The position numbers and the translations under genes were made by a program. From Pseudogulbenkiania ferrooxidans 2002 (GTDB taxonomy: Bacteria; Pseudomonadota; Gammaproteobacteria; Burkholderiales; Chromobacteriaceae): a stretch of 64,000 nucleotides of DNA. Positions 45,624-55,316 of the stretch are shown here, in pieces. Where the stretch lies: NCBI RefSeq assembly GCF_000174355.1, contig NZ_ACIS01000005.1, positions 1 through 64,000 on the forward strand, in the 5' to 3' direction. The notes beneath the pieces were generated by a model. The model was not told the DNA's origin, ran no database searches, and was given only the letters and a program-made list of their open reading frames with translations. Position 1 is the stretch's first letter; the number at the start of each line of letters is the position of its first letter.

Positions 45624-47441
45624 ATGAATCCCTCGCAAAACGCATCGCTTCCCGCTGGTCTGGAACTCCCGGTGTTGACCGACGTAGTCGAAGAAGCTGC
45701 GCCGCCCGTCCTGGCGGAAGAGCCTCCCTTCGAGCTGCCAGACTTCGACTTCTCCGGCGAACTGGATGCGATGGCGACGGCCATGCCGGATGCCGCCGCC
45801 ATCGAGCTGGAGATTCCTGAGTTACCCCTCGACGATGTGCTGGATGTGGGGCCGATGCCCGCGAGTAACGAGCCGGTAGTGGATTTTTCGAACCTGCCGT
45901 CGCTGGATCTCGACGTGGCTGCCTTGGACGAGCTGGCGCTGGGCGAGGTCCTGCCCGAGTTGCAGAAGGCTGTGCCGGTGCCGCCGGAGAATGAAGCAGC
46001 CCCGGCGGGCGATCTGGGTGCGGGCGTCTTTGATTTTGTGCTGACACCGGCGACGACGTCGGCCGAGCCTGCACCATTACCGGACAGTGCGTTGGATATC
46101 CCCGAGCTGACCATGGAATGGTCGGAGCCGGTGGCAGCTCCGGACGTGCAATCCGAGAGCGCTACCGTGGCCTCCGTGCCGGATTCGGTCGGTTTGGCGC
46201 GCCCGGTTTCGATTCCGTGGCCGACAGACGACGTCCCGGAAGCCGCTGTCGCCATCGTGCCAACGGCAGATCAAGACCAGGGCAGGGTGCCAGATGGCGT
46301 GTCTGGTGACGGGCAAGTTGAACCGGACGTTGCCGCCGCCGAGCCGGTGGTGGATCGGTTCGCGTCCTGGGCTGAAAATGTCGAGGTGGATCCGACCCCT
46401 CTCATGGATGTGGCTACCGAGCCGGTTTTGGCTCAGCAGCGTATCGATATCGACAGCTTGCCGTCTGGCGTGCTGGGTGGTGGGGTCGGTCCCGAGCCGT
46501 CTTCTTCGTGGGCTGTGACGTACGCTCCGTCCGGGGAGGGAGACGAATTGGCCAGCGTTCCGGCCTTGCCGGAGCTGGATGTCTCGTTCGTGGAAACCAC
46601 CGAGGTGCACAACCTCCCGGCAGAAGAGCCTCCCTCGCCGTCGGCCGGCGTTGCCGAGTCGCCTACGGAAGTTGATGGCAATGCGTGGCTCGAGCAATTC
46701 GTCAACGGCGAATTGACCGAGCTTTCGGCGGCGGCAAACGAGACCGAGGAAGTTCAGCCTTCGGTTCACGAGGAAGTCGCGCTGGATCTACCGCATGGGA
46801 TTGGTTTGGCGGAAGCGGCGGCCGGGCTGGACAGTGTGGCTGTTGATCTGCCTGTGTTGGAAGAGGAAGAACCACCAATCCTTGCGTCGGAGCTTGACGA
46901 ACTGCTGCCGGGAGCGAGCGGTTCGTCTGAGCTGGGGACCTCCGCCATGTCGCCCGACCGGGCCACCATGTTGGATCACGTTGTTCCTGTCGATGGGGAC
47001 TTGAAGGATGGTGCTGCCGGCGTCACGACGGTTGAGGTTGAAGCCTCCTTCATGCCTGAGAGCAGCGTGGCAGCCGTGTCGTCACCCGTGCCGCAGCCGG
47101 GTCCCGAGGCGATGCCTGACGCGGTGGCGCCGTTGCTGGAGCGGCCCGAACCGGTTGTCGGTGCGGATACAGTGGTGGAGAAGAGCCCTGAACCCTCCTG
47201 CGCCGTGGTAGATGAGCAGGCCTTGATCGATTCACTGACGCAGAAGATTCTGCCGCGGATGAAAGTCGAGCTGTCGCTGTGGTTGCAGGATGCACTGGAA
47301 ATGCAGGCGCGGCAGATGCTGGCCGGCGTCATGCACCAGTTGAAAGAGGACTACGAGATGCTGTTCAACGAAACGCTGCGTGAGAGCCTGCGTCAGGCCA
47401 TCAGCGAAATTGGCCGAGACGAACGGGACGGTAAGTCGTGA
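45624..47441 (+). CDS. Large acidic, low-complexity protein of unknown function
   Basis: The 605-residue product is rich in Glu, Asp, Pro, Ala and Val for about 530 residues (repeated ELP, EEEPP, PEP patterns), which suggests an extended disordered chain. The last 75 residues form amphipathic helices (SLTQKILPRMKVELSLWLQDALEMQARQMLAGVMHQLKEDYEMLFNETL), the likely folded part. I see no signal peptide, membrane helix or known domain. It starts one base after the holC stop and overlaps the adenosyltransferase (TGATG), so it is locked into this operon. The C-terminal helices have distant DNA polymerase tau-like or FimV-like flavour, but neither is secure. Confidence 0.75.
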   Translation: MNPSQNASLPAGLELPVLTDVVEEAAPPVLAEEPPFELPDFDFSGELDAMATAMPDAAAIELEIPELPLDDVLDVGPMPASNEPVVDFSNLPSLDLDVAALDELALGEVLPELQKAVPVPPENEAAPAGDLGAGVFDFVLTPATTSAEPAPLPDSALDIPELTMEWSEPVAAPDVQSESATVASVPDSVGLARPVSIPWPTDDVPEAAVAIVPTADQDQGRVPDGVSGDGQVEPDVAAAEPVVDRFASWAENVEVDPTPLMDVATEPVLAQQRIDIDSLPSGVLGGGVGPEPSSSWAVTYAPSGEGDELASVPALPELDVSFVETTEVHNLPAEEPPSPSAGVAESPTEVDGNAWLEQFVNGELTELSAAANETEEVQPSVHEEVALDLPHGIGLAEAAAGLDSVAVDLPVLEEEEPPILASELDELLPGASGSSELGTSAMSPDRATMLDHVVPVDGDLKDGAAGVTTVEVEASFMPESSVAAVSSPVPQPGPEAMPDAVAPLLERPEPVVGADTVVEKSPEPSCAVVDEQALIDSLTQKILPRMKVELSLWLQDALEMQARQMLAGVMHQLKEDYEMLFNETLRESLRQAISEIGRDERDGKS

Positions 47442-48001
47442 TGGGGCATCGGCTGTCACGTATCGTCACCCGCACCGGTGACGATGGAACGACCGGTCTG
47501 GGTGACGGTAGCCGGGTTGACAAGGATGCCACTCGCATCTCCGCCATGGGCGATGTCGACGAGTTGAACAGTGTGATCGGCGTACTGTTGGCCGAAGCGC
47601 TGCCGTCTGAGGTGGCGCTCTGGCTAAGCGAGGTGCAGCACGTGCTGTTCGACCTCGGTTCGGAATTGGCCGTACCCGGCTACAAGGCGCTGCAGCCGGC
47701 CCAGGTACTGGCGCTGGAGGGCAAGGTGACAGAGATGAACGCCGAGTTGTCGATGCTCAAGGAGTTCATCCTTCCTGGCGGTTCGCGTTCTGCCGCGCTG
47801 GCTCACCAGGCCCGTTCAGTCTGCCGTCGCGCGGAACGGACAGTGGTGGCGCTGGCTCGTGAGGAGGAGGTCTCGAAAACGGCCCGGCAGTATCTCAATC
47901 GCTTGTCTGACGCCCTGTTCGTGCTGGCGCGGCATCTCAACCGTGTGGAGGGCCGCCCTGACGTGTTGTGGCAGCCTCGCCGGCATGAGAGCGATCGCTG
48001 A
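47441..48001 (+). CDS. Cob(I)alamin adenosyltransferase, PduO type
   Basis: This 186-residue protein matches PduO-type ATP:corrinoid adenosyltransferases. The N-terminal nucleotide-binding TRTGDDGTTGLGDGSRVDKD is present, along with GDVDELNSVIG, the FILPGGS segment with its key residues, and VCRRAERTVV. It makes adenosylcobalamin from cobalamin and ATP. It shows that the cell uses B12, although the CobS/CobT genes 45 kb away lack companions. ATG 47441 overlaps the upstream stop; GTG 47438 is an alternative. A terminator follows. Confidence 0.92.
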   Translation: MGHRLSRIVTRTGDDGTTGLGDGSRVDKDATRISAMGDVDELNSVIGVLLAEALPSEVALWLSEVQHVLFDLGSELAVPGYKALQPAQVLALEGKVTEMNAELSMLKEFILPGGSRSAALAHQARSVCRRAERTVVALAREEEVSKTARQYLNRLSDALFVLARHLNRVEGRPDVLWQPRRHESDR

Positions 48002-48018
48002 TTGTCGATATACAGTGG

Positions 48019-48044
48019 AACGGCCGCAAGGCCGTTTTTGTTTT
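48019..48044 (+). terminator. Intrinsic terminator after adenosyltransferase gene
   Basis: AACGGCC-GCAA-GGCCGTT is followed by TTTTGTTTT. The stable GCAA tetraloop and T-rich tail make a strong terminator of the pepA-holC-acidic-adenosyltransferase run. Confidence 0.85.
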
Positions 48045-48063
48045 GTGAAGGGTGCATGTGCAG

Positions 48064-48630
48064 ATGAAAGTGAATCAGCGGCAACTCGGTGCCGTCATGA
48101 CGCTGTTTTCCGGGGCCTCCACGGCTAAAAAGCTGATCGCAGGCGTCACGCTGCTCTTAGCGGTTGGTGCCTATTTCGCCCAGGTGGATAACGGAGAAAT
48201 CAGCGGAGTTGTCGTTGGGGTGGCCGATGGCGACACCATCACCGTGCTGGATGCGGCGCAACAGCAGCACAAGATCCGGTTTGCCTTCATCGATGCACCC
48301 GAGAAGGCTCAGCCGTATGGGCAGCGTGCCAAGCAGGTACTGGCTGCCCGCGTTTATCGCCAGGTGGTGAAGGTGGACGTGGTGGAAAAAGACCGTTATG
48401 GCCGGATCGTGGGGCGTGTCTGGCAAGGAGCGACGGACGTCAATCTGGCTCAGCTCAAAGAGGGTTACGCCTGGCATTATCGCTTTTATGCCAGCAAGAA
48501 TCAGTCTGCTAAGGATTTCTCCCGCTACGAGGCGGCCGAACAGCAGGCGCGCGGCCAACGCCTGGGGCTGTGGGAAGGGAGCGCCCCACAAGCGCCATGG
48601 GAGTTCCGGCGCAGTAAACGCGGCAACTGA
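48064..48630 (+). CDS. Thermonuclease (SNase) family protein
   Basis: The product is 188 residues with a hydrophobic N-terminal anchor or signal (KKLIAGVTLLLAVGAYFA). The staphylococcal-nuclease fold segments include GDTITVLDAAQQQHKIRFAFIDAPEKAQPYG with active-site Arg and Asp, and EKDRYGRIVGRVW with the second Arg. It would cut DNA or RNA at the membrane or outside the cytoplasm. GTG 48058 fits the GAAGGG ribosome site better and is a real alternative start. A 12-mer word follows its stop. Confidence 0.82.
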   Translation: MKVNQRQLGAVMTLFSGASTAKKLIAGVTLLLAVGAYFAQVDNGEISGVVVGVADGDTITVLDAAQQQHKIRFAFIDAPEKAQPYGQRAKQVLAARVYRQVVKVDVVEKDRYGRIVGRVWQGATDVNLAQLKEGYAWHYRFYASKNQSAKDFSRYEAAEQQARGQRLGLWEGSAPQAPWEFRRSKRGN

Positions 48631-48636
48631 GGCCGC

Positions 48637-48648
48637 TTCGGCCAACCT
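48637..48648 (-). repeat. Uptake-signal-like 12-mer AGGTTGGCCGAA
   Basis: Exact copy 7 bp after the nuclease stop, in the short gap before a convergent gene. An imperfect partner (AGGTTTAGGC) lies at 48666-48675, so it may be half of a weak terminator. Confidence 0.75.
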
Positions 48649-48669
48649 TGGGGTCAATTGGGGGCAGGT

Positions 48670-49482
48670 TTAGGCTTCAGGTTGTGGCCAGTGCTGGTCG
48701 AGCCATTCCAGTATGCGATTGGCAACCTGGGGCCAGTGGGCGTCCAGCATCATCATGTGGCCGATGCTTGGCAGAATCTCGGCGGTGCAGTTGAGCCGGG
48801 AGGCGGTGGCGACCACGTCGGCAGCCGAGATCAGCCTGTCGTCGGCGGCACCCAGCACCAGCGCCGGCACCGGCGGCAACGGGCGAATGAACAGCGGGTT
48901 GACCAGGGTCATGTCCATGATGGCGCGCTGGCTTTCCTGCTGGGCTTGTCTGGCCATCAGGGCGATGACCTCGTTGCTGGCGGCAGGAGAAAACAACATG
49001 TCCCGCAACTCGCGCCAGTCCGGTTGGTTCATGCCGTTCTGATACAGATTCAACGCAAGGAACTGCGATGGCGCTTGGCTCAGCAAACGGAGGCTGGAGC
49101 CGGCGAGCCCGTGCGGCGGCACCGAGGCCAGGAAGACGGCGCCCGGCAGGCTGTGCAGGGCAAGGTATTGCTGCAGTACGAAGCCCCCCATCGAGTGGCC
49201 GATGACGATCGGGGTGTGGCCGATCTGGCGAATCATGGCCGACAGATTGCGCACATAGTCGTCGATGCTGATGCCGGACAGGTAGTTGCGTCCGCTGCTG
49301 CCGCCGTGTCCCTCCAGGCTGGGTGCCCAGCAATCGTAGCCTTGCTCGGCGAACCAGGGCAGGAAATGCGCCTGCCAGCACCAGGCGGCGGAGAACGCCC
49401 CATGCAGGAACAAAAGGGGCGGCGCGTTTCGCGCCACCCCTTTTGCCGCCTCGTGAATGACCTCGAGACGGGGGTGCGTCAT
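48670..49482 (-). CDS. Alpha/beta hydrolase
   Basis: This 270-residue alpha/beta hydrolase has the HGAFSAAWCWQAHF oxyanion region, nucleophile elbow GHSMGG (Ser near 110), acid candidate in LGAADDRLI and His in SIGHMMMLDAHW. The substrate is unknown; lipase/esterase or haloperoxidase-like activities are typical. Met 49482 overlaps the PhoH stop by 4 bp, so it is cotranscribed with the PhoH gene. Confidence 0.85.
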   Translation of the reverse strand: MTHPRLEVIHEAAKGVARNAPPLLFLHGAFSAAWCWQAHFLPWFAEQGYDCWAPSLEGHGGSSGRNYLSGISIDDYVRNLSAMIRQIGHTPIVIGHSMGGFVLQQYLALHSLPGAVFLASVPPHGLAGSSLRLLSQAPSQFLALNLYQNGMNQPDWRELRDMLFSPAASNEVIALMARQAQQESQRAIMDMTLVNPLFIRPLPPVPALVLGAADDRLISAADVVATASRLNCTAEILPSIGHMMMLDAHWPQVANRILEWLDQHWPQPEA

Positions 49483-50882
49483 AGCACTTCGGCAGCGAAA
49501 TCGGCCAGTCTCGAGCGCTCGCCACGCTGCAGCGTGATATGGCCCGAGTGCACCCACCCCTTGAAGCGGTCGACGACGTAGGTCAGCCCGGAACTGCCTT
49601 CGGTCAGGTAGGGTGTATCGATCTGCGAGATATTGCCGAGGCAGACCACCTTGGTGCCGGGGCCGGCGCGGGTGATCAGCGTTTTCATCTGCTTGGGCGT
49701 GAGGTTCTGCGCCTCGTCGATGATCAGGTACTTGTTGAGGAAGGTGCGGCCGCGCATGAAATTGAGGCTCTTCACCTTGATGCGCGAGCGGATCAGGTCG
49801 CGGGTGGCGGCACGGCCCCAGTCTCCGCCGTCGTCGTCGCTCTTGTTGAGGACGTCGAGGTTGTCTTCCAGCGCCCCCATCCAGGGCGTCATCTTTTCTT
49901 CCTCGGTGCCGGGCAGAAAGCCGATGTCCTCGCCAACCGGCACCGTCACCCGGGTCATGATGATTTCCGAGTAGAGTTTCTGTTCCAGTGTCATGGCGAG
50001 TCCCGCCGCCAGCGTCAACAGGGTCTTGCCGGTGCCCGCCTGGCCCAGCAGGGTGATGAAGTCGATATCCGGGTTCATTAGCAGGTTGAGAGCAAAGTTT
50101 TGCTCACGGTTGCGCGCCACGATGCCCCAGACGTTGTTCTTCTGATGACTGAAGTCCTTGAGCGTCTCGAGGAAGGCGGTCTTGCCCTCGATCTTGGTGA
50201 CCATGGCCAGCAACGGCTGCTCGCCGGATTGCCAGAGCAACTGGTTGACGTGCATGTCGGGCACGTCCGGCCCCTTGATCTGGTAGTAGCGTCGGTCATG
50301 CTCCTGCCACGAGCGCAGGTCTTCGCTGTTGCGATCCCAGAAACTGGCATCGATCTCGCGCGATCCGGTGTACAGCAGGTCGGTGTCTTCCAGCACCTTG
50401 TCATTGAAGTAGTCTTCCGCGTCCAGTGCCAGCGCACGTGCCTTGATGCGCATGTTGATGTCTTTGGACACCAGGATGACGGGGCGTTCAGGATGCAGTT
50501 CCTTGAGCGCCATGACGATGCCGAGGATCTGGTTGTCGGCTTTGCCGACCGGCAGCGAGGTGGGCAACACGCTGTAAATGGCCTGGGTCTGCAGGATCAG
50601 CTTGCCGGAGGCGGCATCCTTGCTGGGCCCGGCCAGCGAGATACCGGCGTCGATGCGGGCGTCGGTGCTGCTGACGATCTCGTTCAGGAAGCGGCTGGCC
50701 TGGCGGGCGTTGCGCGCCACTTCGGACATGCCGGTCTTGTGATTGTCGAGCTCTTCGAGGGTGATGATGGGGATGAAAATATCATGCTCTTCGAAGCGGA
50801 AGAGGCAGGTCGGGTCGTGCAGCAGTACATTCGTGTCCAGCACAAACAGCTTGGCGATTCTGCTTTTCCTGTGGCTTGTCAT
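49479..50882 (-). CDS. PIN-PhoH fusion ATPase (PhoH2-like)
   Basis: This 467-residue protein has an N-terminal PIN ribonuclease domain (FVLDTNVLLHDP with acidic residues) and a C-terminal PhoH ATPase (LGQAGTGKTLLTLAAGLA Walker A; YLIIDEAQNLTPKQ Walker B). Proteins with both domains, such as PhoH2/YlaK, are sequence-specific RNA-unwinding nucleases. It heads a two-gene unit with an alpha/beta hydrolase. Confidence 0.9.
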   Translation of the reverse strand: MTSHRKSRIAKLFVLDTNVLLHDPTCLFRFEEHDIFIPIITLEELDNHKTGMSEVARNARQASRFLNEIVSSTDARIDAGISLAGPSKDAASGKLILQTQAIYSVLPTSLPVGKADNQILGIVMALKELHPERPVILVSKDINMRIKARALALDAEDYFNDKVLEDTDLLYTGSREIDASFWDRNSEDLRSWQEHDRRYYQIKGPDVPDMHVNQLLWQSGEQPLLAMVTKIEGKTAFLETLKDFSHQKNNVWGIVARNREQNFALNLLMNPDIDFITLLGQAGTGKTLLTLAAGLAMTLEQKLYSEIIMTRVTVPVGEDIGFLPGTEEEKMTPWMGALEDNLDVLNKSDDDGGDWGRAATRDLIRSRIKVKSLNFMRGRTFLNKYLIIDEAQNLTPKQMKTLITRAGPGTKVVCLGNISQIDTPYLTEGSSGLTYVVDRFKGWVHSGHITLQRGERSRLADFAAEVL

Positions 50883-50937
50883 GATGAGTCCCCTTGTCTG
50901 CGCAGTGCCCGGCCGGGGATGCCGGGCAGGGCTGCGC

Positions 50938-51390
50938 TCAAAGCGTCTTGACGAACGCCAGCACTTCTTCGGCGTGGCCTGGCACCTTCACGCCACGCCA
51001 TTCCCGCGCCACGTTACCCTGCGCGTCGACGACGAAAGTGCTGCGCTCGATCCCCCTTACTTGTTTGCCATACATGTTCTTCATCTTGATGGCAGCGAAA
51101 CGGTTGCAGACGACTTCTTCCTGGTCGGCCAGCAATTCGAAGGGTAGTTCGAGTTTGGTCTTGAAGTTTTCGTGGGACTTCAGGCTGTCACGCGAGATGC
51201 CGACCACCTCGGCACCGGCTGCGCTGAATTCCGTGTAGAGGTCGCGGAAGGCCATCGATTCGTTGGTGCAGCCAGGGGTGTTGTCCTTGGGGTAGAAATA
51301 GATGACCAGCGGTTTGCCGGCTTCGGCCAACGTGAACGTTTTGCCGGAAGTGGCCGGCAGGGTGAAGTCGGGGCAGCGTTCGCCTTGCAT
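50938..51390 (-). CDS. bcp: Thioredoxin-dependent peroxiredoxin, Bcp type
   Basis: This 150-residue AhpC/TSA-fold enzyme has peroxidatic Cys41 in YPKDNTPGCTNESMAF. The resolving Cys five residues later in E. coli Bcp is absent here, so this copy is probably of the one-Cys or alternative-resolving type. It reduces hydroperoxides using thioredoxin. trxB lies about 0.7 kb upstream on the same strand. An 11/12 copy of the repeated word occurs at 51322. Confidence 0.9.
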   Translation of the reverse strand: MQGERCPDFTLPATSGKTFTLAEAGKPLVIYFYPKDNTPGCTNESMAFRDLYTEFSAAGAEVVGISRDSLKSHENFKTKLELPFELLADQEEVVCNRFAAIKMKNMYGKQVRGIERSTFVVDAQGNVAREWRGVKVPGHAEEVLAFVKTL

Positions 51391-51475
51391 GCGTAGCTCC
51401 TGGGTAGGGTGGTAATGACATGGGCCTGCCCTTTTCTTGAAGACTAGCGGAAACCCATGACGCTGGGAAGAGGGG

Positions 51476-52096
51476 TTATTTGTTCGGTGAGGAAGGGCGG
51501 CGCAACAGCACCATCAAGGCGCCGCTGCCACCCTGGCGTTCGTCCGCCTCGCAGAAGGCCAGTACCTCGGGGTGGTGTTTGAGCCAGTTGCGTACCATGC
51601 GCTTGAGCACCGGTTCGCCTTGCGAGCCGAAGCCCTTGCCGTGGATGATGCGCACGCACTGCCCTCGCAAGCCAGCACGGTGCAGGAATAGCGTCAGGGT
51701 GTCCTGGGCCTGGTAGCGGTCGAGTCCGTGCAGGTCGAGCTCGGCGACAACGGGCCAGTGTCCCGCGCGCAGGCGTTTGAGCGTGGCCGCGGGCATGCCG
51801 TTTCGGGCAAAGTTGCGCTCGAGTTCGGCCGGCTCGAACCAGCCGACGGCATGCGCCAGCAGCGCCGCTTCCAACTCCAGGGGGAGCTGGCCATATCGAT
51901 CCGACTGACGCGGGCGCGGGCTGGGTTTGGGGCTGTACGGCGGGACACGGTTGCCGTCCTTCACCGGGCGGACGTCACTGAACAGCGCGCGAAAGTCCGG
52001 CTCCGGCTCGGGAGGCTTGACCGGAGTCAAAACAGGCAAGGCGGCTTGCCTTGCCTGTTTGCGAAACCCCTTCAGCTGTTCCTTGAAGGGCTTCAA
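51476..52096 (-). CDS. Smr-domain protein
   Basis: This 206-residue protein has a basic N-terminal tail and a C-terminal Smr domain (AELDLHGLDRYQAQDTLTLFLHRA ... CVRIIHGKGFGSQGEPVLKRMVRNWL) with the LDLHG and HGKG motifs. Smr proteins bind or nick nucleic acid; short forms without MutS act in ribosome rescue or DNA repair. The start is TTG 52096, four bases after the trxB stop, there being no in-frame ATG, which implies translational coupling with trxB. Confidence 0.85.
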   Translation of the reverse strand: MKPFKEQLKGFRKQARQAALPVLTPVKPPEPEPDFRALFSDVRPVKDGNRVPPYSPKPSPRPRQSDRYGQLPLELEAALLAHAVGWFEPAELERNFARNGMPAATLKRLRAGHWPVVAELDLHGLDRYQAQDTLTLFLHRAGLRGQCVRIIHGKGFGSQGEPVLKRMVRNWLKHHPEVLAFCEADERQGGSGALMVLLRRPSSPNK

Positions 52097-52099
52097 GGC

Positions 52100-53089
<990 letters not shown>

Positions 53090-53166
53090 TTAACAAGTTA
53101 TGACTGACAGAACCGCTGCCGGAGGTTACAGTCAAAATAGTAGCAAGCAATGTGGGAGATGTGGGC

Positions 53167-53355
53167 ATGGACCCGATTAGTCAAGCCGGTTCGGTGGATG
53201 TTGCCACGACGCTGCAAGTGTACTCCTTGAACAAGGCCAGAGAGGTGGTGTCGGATACCGTGCTCTCCTTGGTCGAGGGCGCGGTGACCGCTTCCGAGCA
53301 GGTGGCATCGGTCAATCCTCCTCATCTGGGTCAGAATGTCGATGTCACCGCCTGA
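53167..53355 (+). CDS. YjfB-family putative motility protein
   Basis: This 62-residue protein has the YjfB form: an MDPISQAGSVDVATTLQVYSLNKAREVVSDTVLSLVEG helix, then a short tail ending LGQNVDVTA, matching the LG-x-N-(I/V)-D-V end of the family. YjfB-like proteins are linked to motility, but a molecular role is not established. GGAG precedes ATG 53167. There are no flagellar genes nearby. Confidence 0.72.
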   Translation: MDPISQAGSVDVATTLQVYSLNKAREVVSDTVLSLVEGAVTASEQVASVNPPHLGQNVDVTA

Positions 53356-53399
53356 GCGGCCAGCGGCGGCTGTAACTTCTTCCGATGAAGGAGGATGCC

Positions 53400-54032
53400 G
53401 TGCGTTACCTGATGCTGACGTGTTTGTTCGGCCTGAGTCTCTTCGTGCTGGCAGAAGAAAAGCCGGCGATACCGGGTTGGTCCTCCTATCAGGGGGGGGA
53501 TTATTCTACCGCCCGGAAGCTGTTCGAGGAGGGGGCTCGCGCAGGTGAGCCGGTGGCTGAGTTCAATCTCGCCATGATGTACTGGCACGGGCAGGGGGTT
53601 TCGGCCAACCGTGACAAGTCGCTTGAGCTGCTGCGTAAATCTGCCGGCCATGGTTTGTCGCGAGCGCAGTACGCGATGGGGCTGTTGTACGAGAACGGCG
53701 ATGGTGTGCCGCGCTCCCAGCCGGAAGCAACCCGCTGGTTCGACCTGGCGGCGCGACAAGGCTACCGTGATGCCCAGGTCAGCCTGGGCACCCAGTATTA
53801 CCTGGGGCGCGGCGTGATGCAGGATTACCTGCAGGCGGCCAAGTGGTACAAGGCGGCCGCCGAGCAAGGCGATGTCGGCGCGCAGTATCTGCTGGCCAGC
53901 CTGTACGAGCACGGCGACGGGGTGGCGCAGAACTTGCGCGAGGCGATTCGCTGGTATGTGGCGGCGGCGCGGCAGGGGGATGTGGCCGCCTCGCTCAAGG
54001 CGCGTGAACTGGCGCGGCGCTTGGCAGAGTGA
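53400..54032 (+). CDS. Sel1-repeat (TPR-like) exported protein
   Basis: This 210-residue protein has a signal peptide (VRYLMLTCLFGLSLFVLA) and four to five Sel1 repeats of 36 residues (AEFNLAMMYWHGQGV; AQYAMGLLYENGDGV; AQVSLGTQYYLGRGV; AQYLLASLYEHGDGV). Sel1 solenoids act as periplasmic scaffolds. GTG 53400 is preferred to ATG 53385 because AAGGAGG lies just before it. A near copy of the 12-mer (11/12) is at 53601. Confidence 0.85.
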   Translation: MRYLMLTCLFGLSLFVLAEEKPAIPGWSSYQGGDYSTARKLFEEGARAGEPVAEFNLAMMYWHGQGVSANRDKSLELLRKSAGHGLSRAQYAMGLLYENGDGVPRSQPEATRWFDLAARQGYRDAQVSLGTQYYLGRGVMQDYLQAAKWYKAAAEQGDVGAQYLLASLYEHGDGVAQNLREAIRWYVAAARQGDVAASLKARELARRLAE

Positions 54033-54060
54033 ATAGCGCGGTGTGGGAACGAATACGACG

Positions 54061-54099
54061 AAGGCCCGGCACGGAGGATGTGCCGGGCCTTCTCCTTTT
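54061..54099 (+). terminator. Intrinsic terminator of the Sel1 gene
   Basis: AAGGCCCGGCAC and GTGCCGGGCCTT form a perfect 12-bp stem around a 7-base loop, followed by CTCCTTTT. Confidence 0.85.
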
Positions 54100-54116
54100 G
54101 TGGAGTTGCCGCGCGG

Positions 54117-54584
54117 TCAGGCGGAAAGGGAAATCCGGCGCGGGCTGGAATCATTGCCCGTGTCAAGTAGCGCCTGGTGCGCCTGATATTGGGTGACGGC
54201 TAGTTGAGCCGTGGCGTTCAATTGTCCGGCAGTGTCCGTCTGGGTTGGCCGGGAAGGTGGTGCCGACTCGGGGTTGTCGGCGTAGGCTGTTGCTGCGGCC
54301 GATGCCTTTCTGGTACTCGTCGCCGTGGCGTCGGGCGCGGCGCTGTCGGCCTCGGTGCCGGTGGTCTGGCTCACCGTCAGCTGGCGGCTGAGCTCGCTCT
54401 CGACCTGGGCGATGCTCTCGCTGCGGCGCGGCACGGTGATGCCGGCCGCCGCCGACGCGAGGGGGCTGGAGTCGACCGAGGTGTCGGGTGTCGACTCGGG
54501 AAGCGGGTCGCGATCAGTGCGGTAAGCCGCGCTTGGCGCAACGGTGGTGTAGCCAATGCTGGCTGTGCTACCTGCGATGTTCAT
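54117..54584 (-). CDS. Disordered low-complexity protein of unknown function
   Basis: This 155-residue product is rich in Ser, Thr, Ala, Pro and Asp with no Cys or Trp (MNIAGSTASIGYTTVAPSAAYRTD...). There is no signal peptide or membrane helix. Helical patches occur near ESIAQVESELSRQLTVSQ and QLNATAQLAVTQYQAHQALL. The composition is unlike shadow frames, which here are Arg-rich. It may be a surface or flagellar accessory protein, but nothing specific can be claimed. Confidence 0.5.
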   Translation of the reverse strand: MNIAGSTASIGYTTVAPSAAYRTDRDPLPESTPDTSVDSSPLASAAAGITVPRRSESIAQVESELSRQLTVSQTTGTEADSAAPDATATSTRKASAAATAYADNPESAPPSRPTQTDTAGQLNATAQLAVTQYQAHQALLDTGNDSSPRRISLSA

Positions 54585-54698
54585 GTGCGGACCTGCTGCC
54601 GAAAGGCGTGATGCTGATATTCTAGCCCAGCTTGCGAATCATGCTGCAGTAATGATCGCCTGCCTGGGTGGAAAAACGACATGGCCCGTGTAATCCGG

Positions 54699-55298
54699 TT
54701 ATTTCGATTGTTCGATCAAGACCAGATCCAGCATACGGTCAGCAAGCTTGTCCACGGACAGTTCGCCATCCTTGCGGTACCACTGGACGGACCAGTGCAG
54801 GCTGCCTAGCAGGGTGCGGCGCAGCAGGCGCGTATCCGGCTTGATCAGTCCTGCCGCCGCTGCCTCGTCCAGCACGGCTTGCCACAGCGCCTCGTAACGG
54901 TCGCGCAGCAGGATCAACCCCGGCTTGGCGGCCTCGGAGACGCTGCGCCACTCGTACAGCATGACTTCCAGCGCCGCCTGATTGTCGCCGAGCAGCGAGT
55001 TCAGGTGAACGTGGAACAGCGCGGACAATTTCTCGCGCGTCGATCCGGCCTTGGCGATGGCCCGCTCCAGTTGCTCGGTGGTGCTGCTGATGCCCAGTGC
55101 CATTACGGCAACCAGGATTTCTTCCTTGGTGCGAAAGTGGTAGAACAAGCTGCCCGATTGCAAGCCAACCGCGTTGCCGAGGTCGCGCACCGTGGTGCGC
55201 TCGTAACCCTGGTCGCGGAACAATTTGGCGGCGGCCCGTACCAGTTCCATCCGGCGGCTGTTTTCTTCCAGTGGCGTATTCTTTTCCAGCGTGGTCAT
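54699..55298 (-). CDS. TetR-family transcriptional regulator
   Basis: This 199-residue regulator has an N-terminal helix-turn-helix (AAAKLFRDQGYERTTVRDLGNAVGLQSGSLFYHFRTKEEIL, about 22-62) and a helical ligand-binding domain. The C-terminal form with LLGDNQAALEVMLYEWRSV resembles TetR_C_33-like regulators of fatty-acid breakdown. Targets are not visible here. waaF lies upstream on the same strand with an 18-bp gap. Confidence 0.88.
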   Translation of the reverse strand: MTTLEKNTPLEENSRRMELVRAAAKLFRDQGYERTTVRDLGNAVGLQSGSLFYHFRTKEEILVAVMALGISSTTEQLERAIAKAGSTREKLSALFHVHLNSLLGDNQAALEVMLYEWRSVSEAAKPGLILLRDRYEALWQAVLDEAAAAGLIKPDTRLLRRTLLGSLHWSVQWYRKDGELSVDKLADRMLDLVLIEQSK

Positions 55299-55316
55299 GT
55301 TTTGGTCAGTGTCCGG

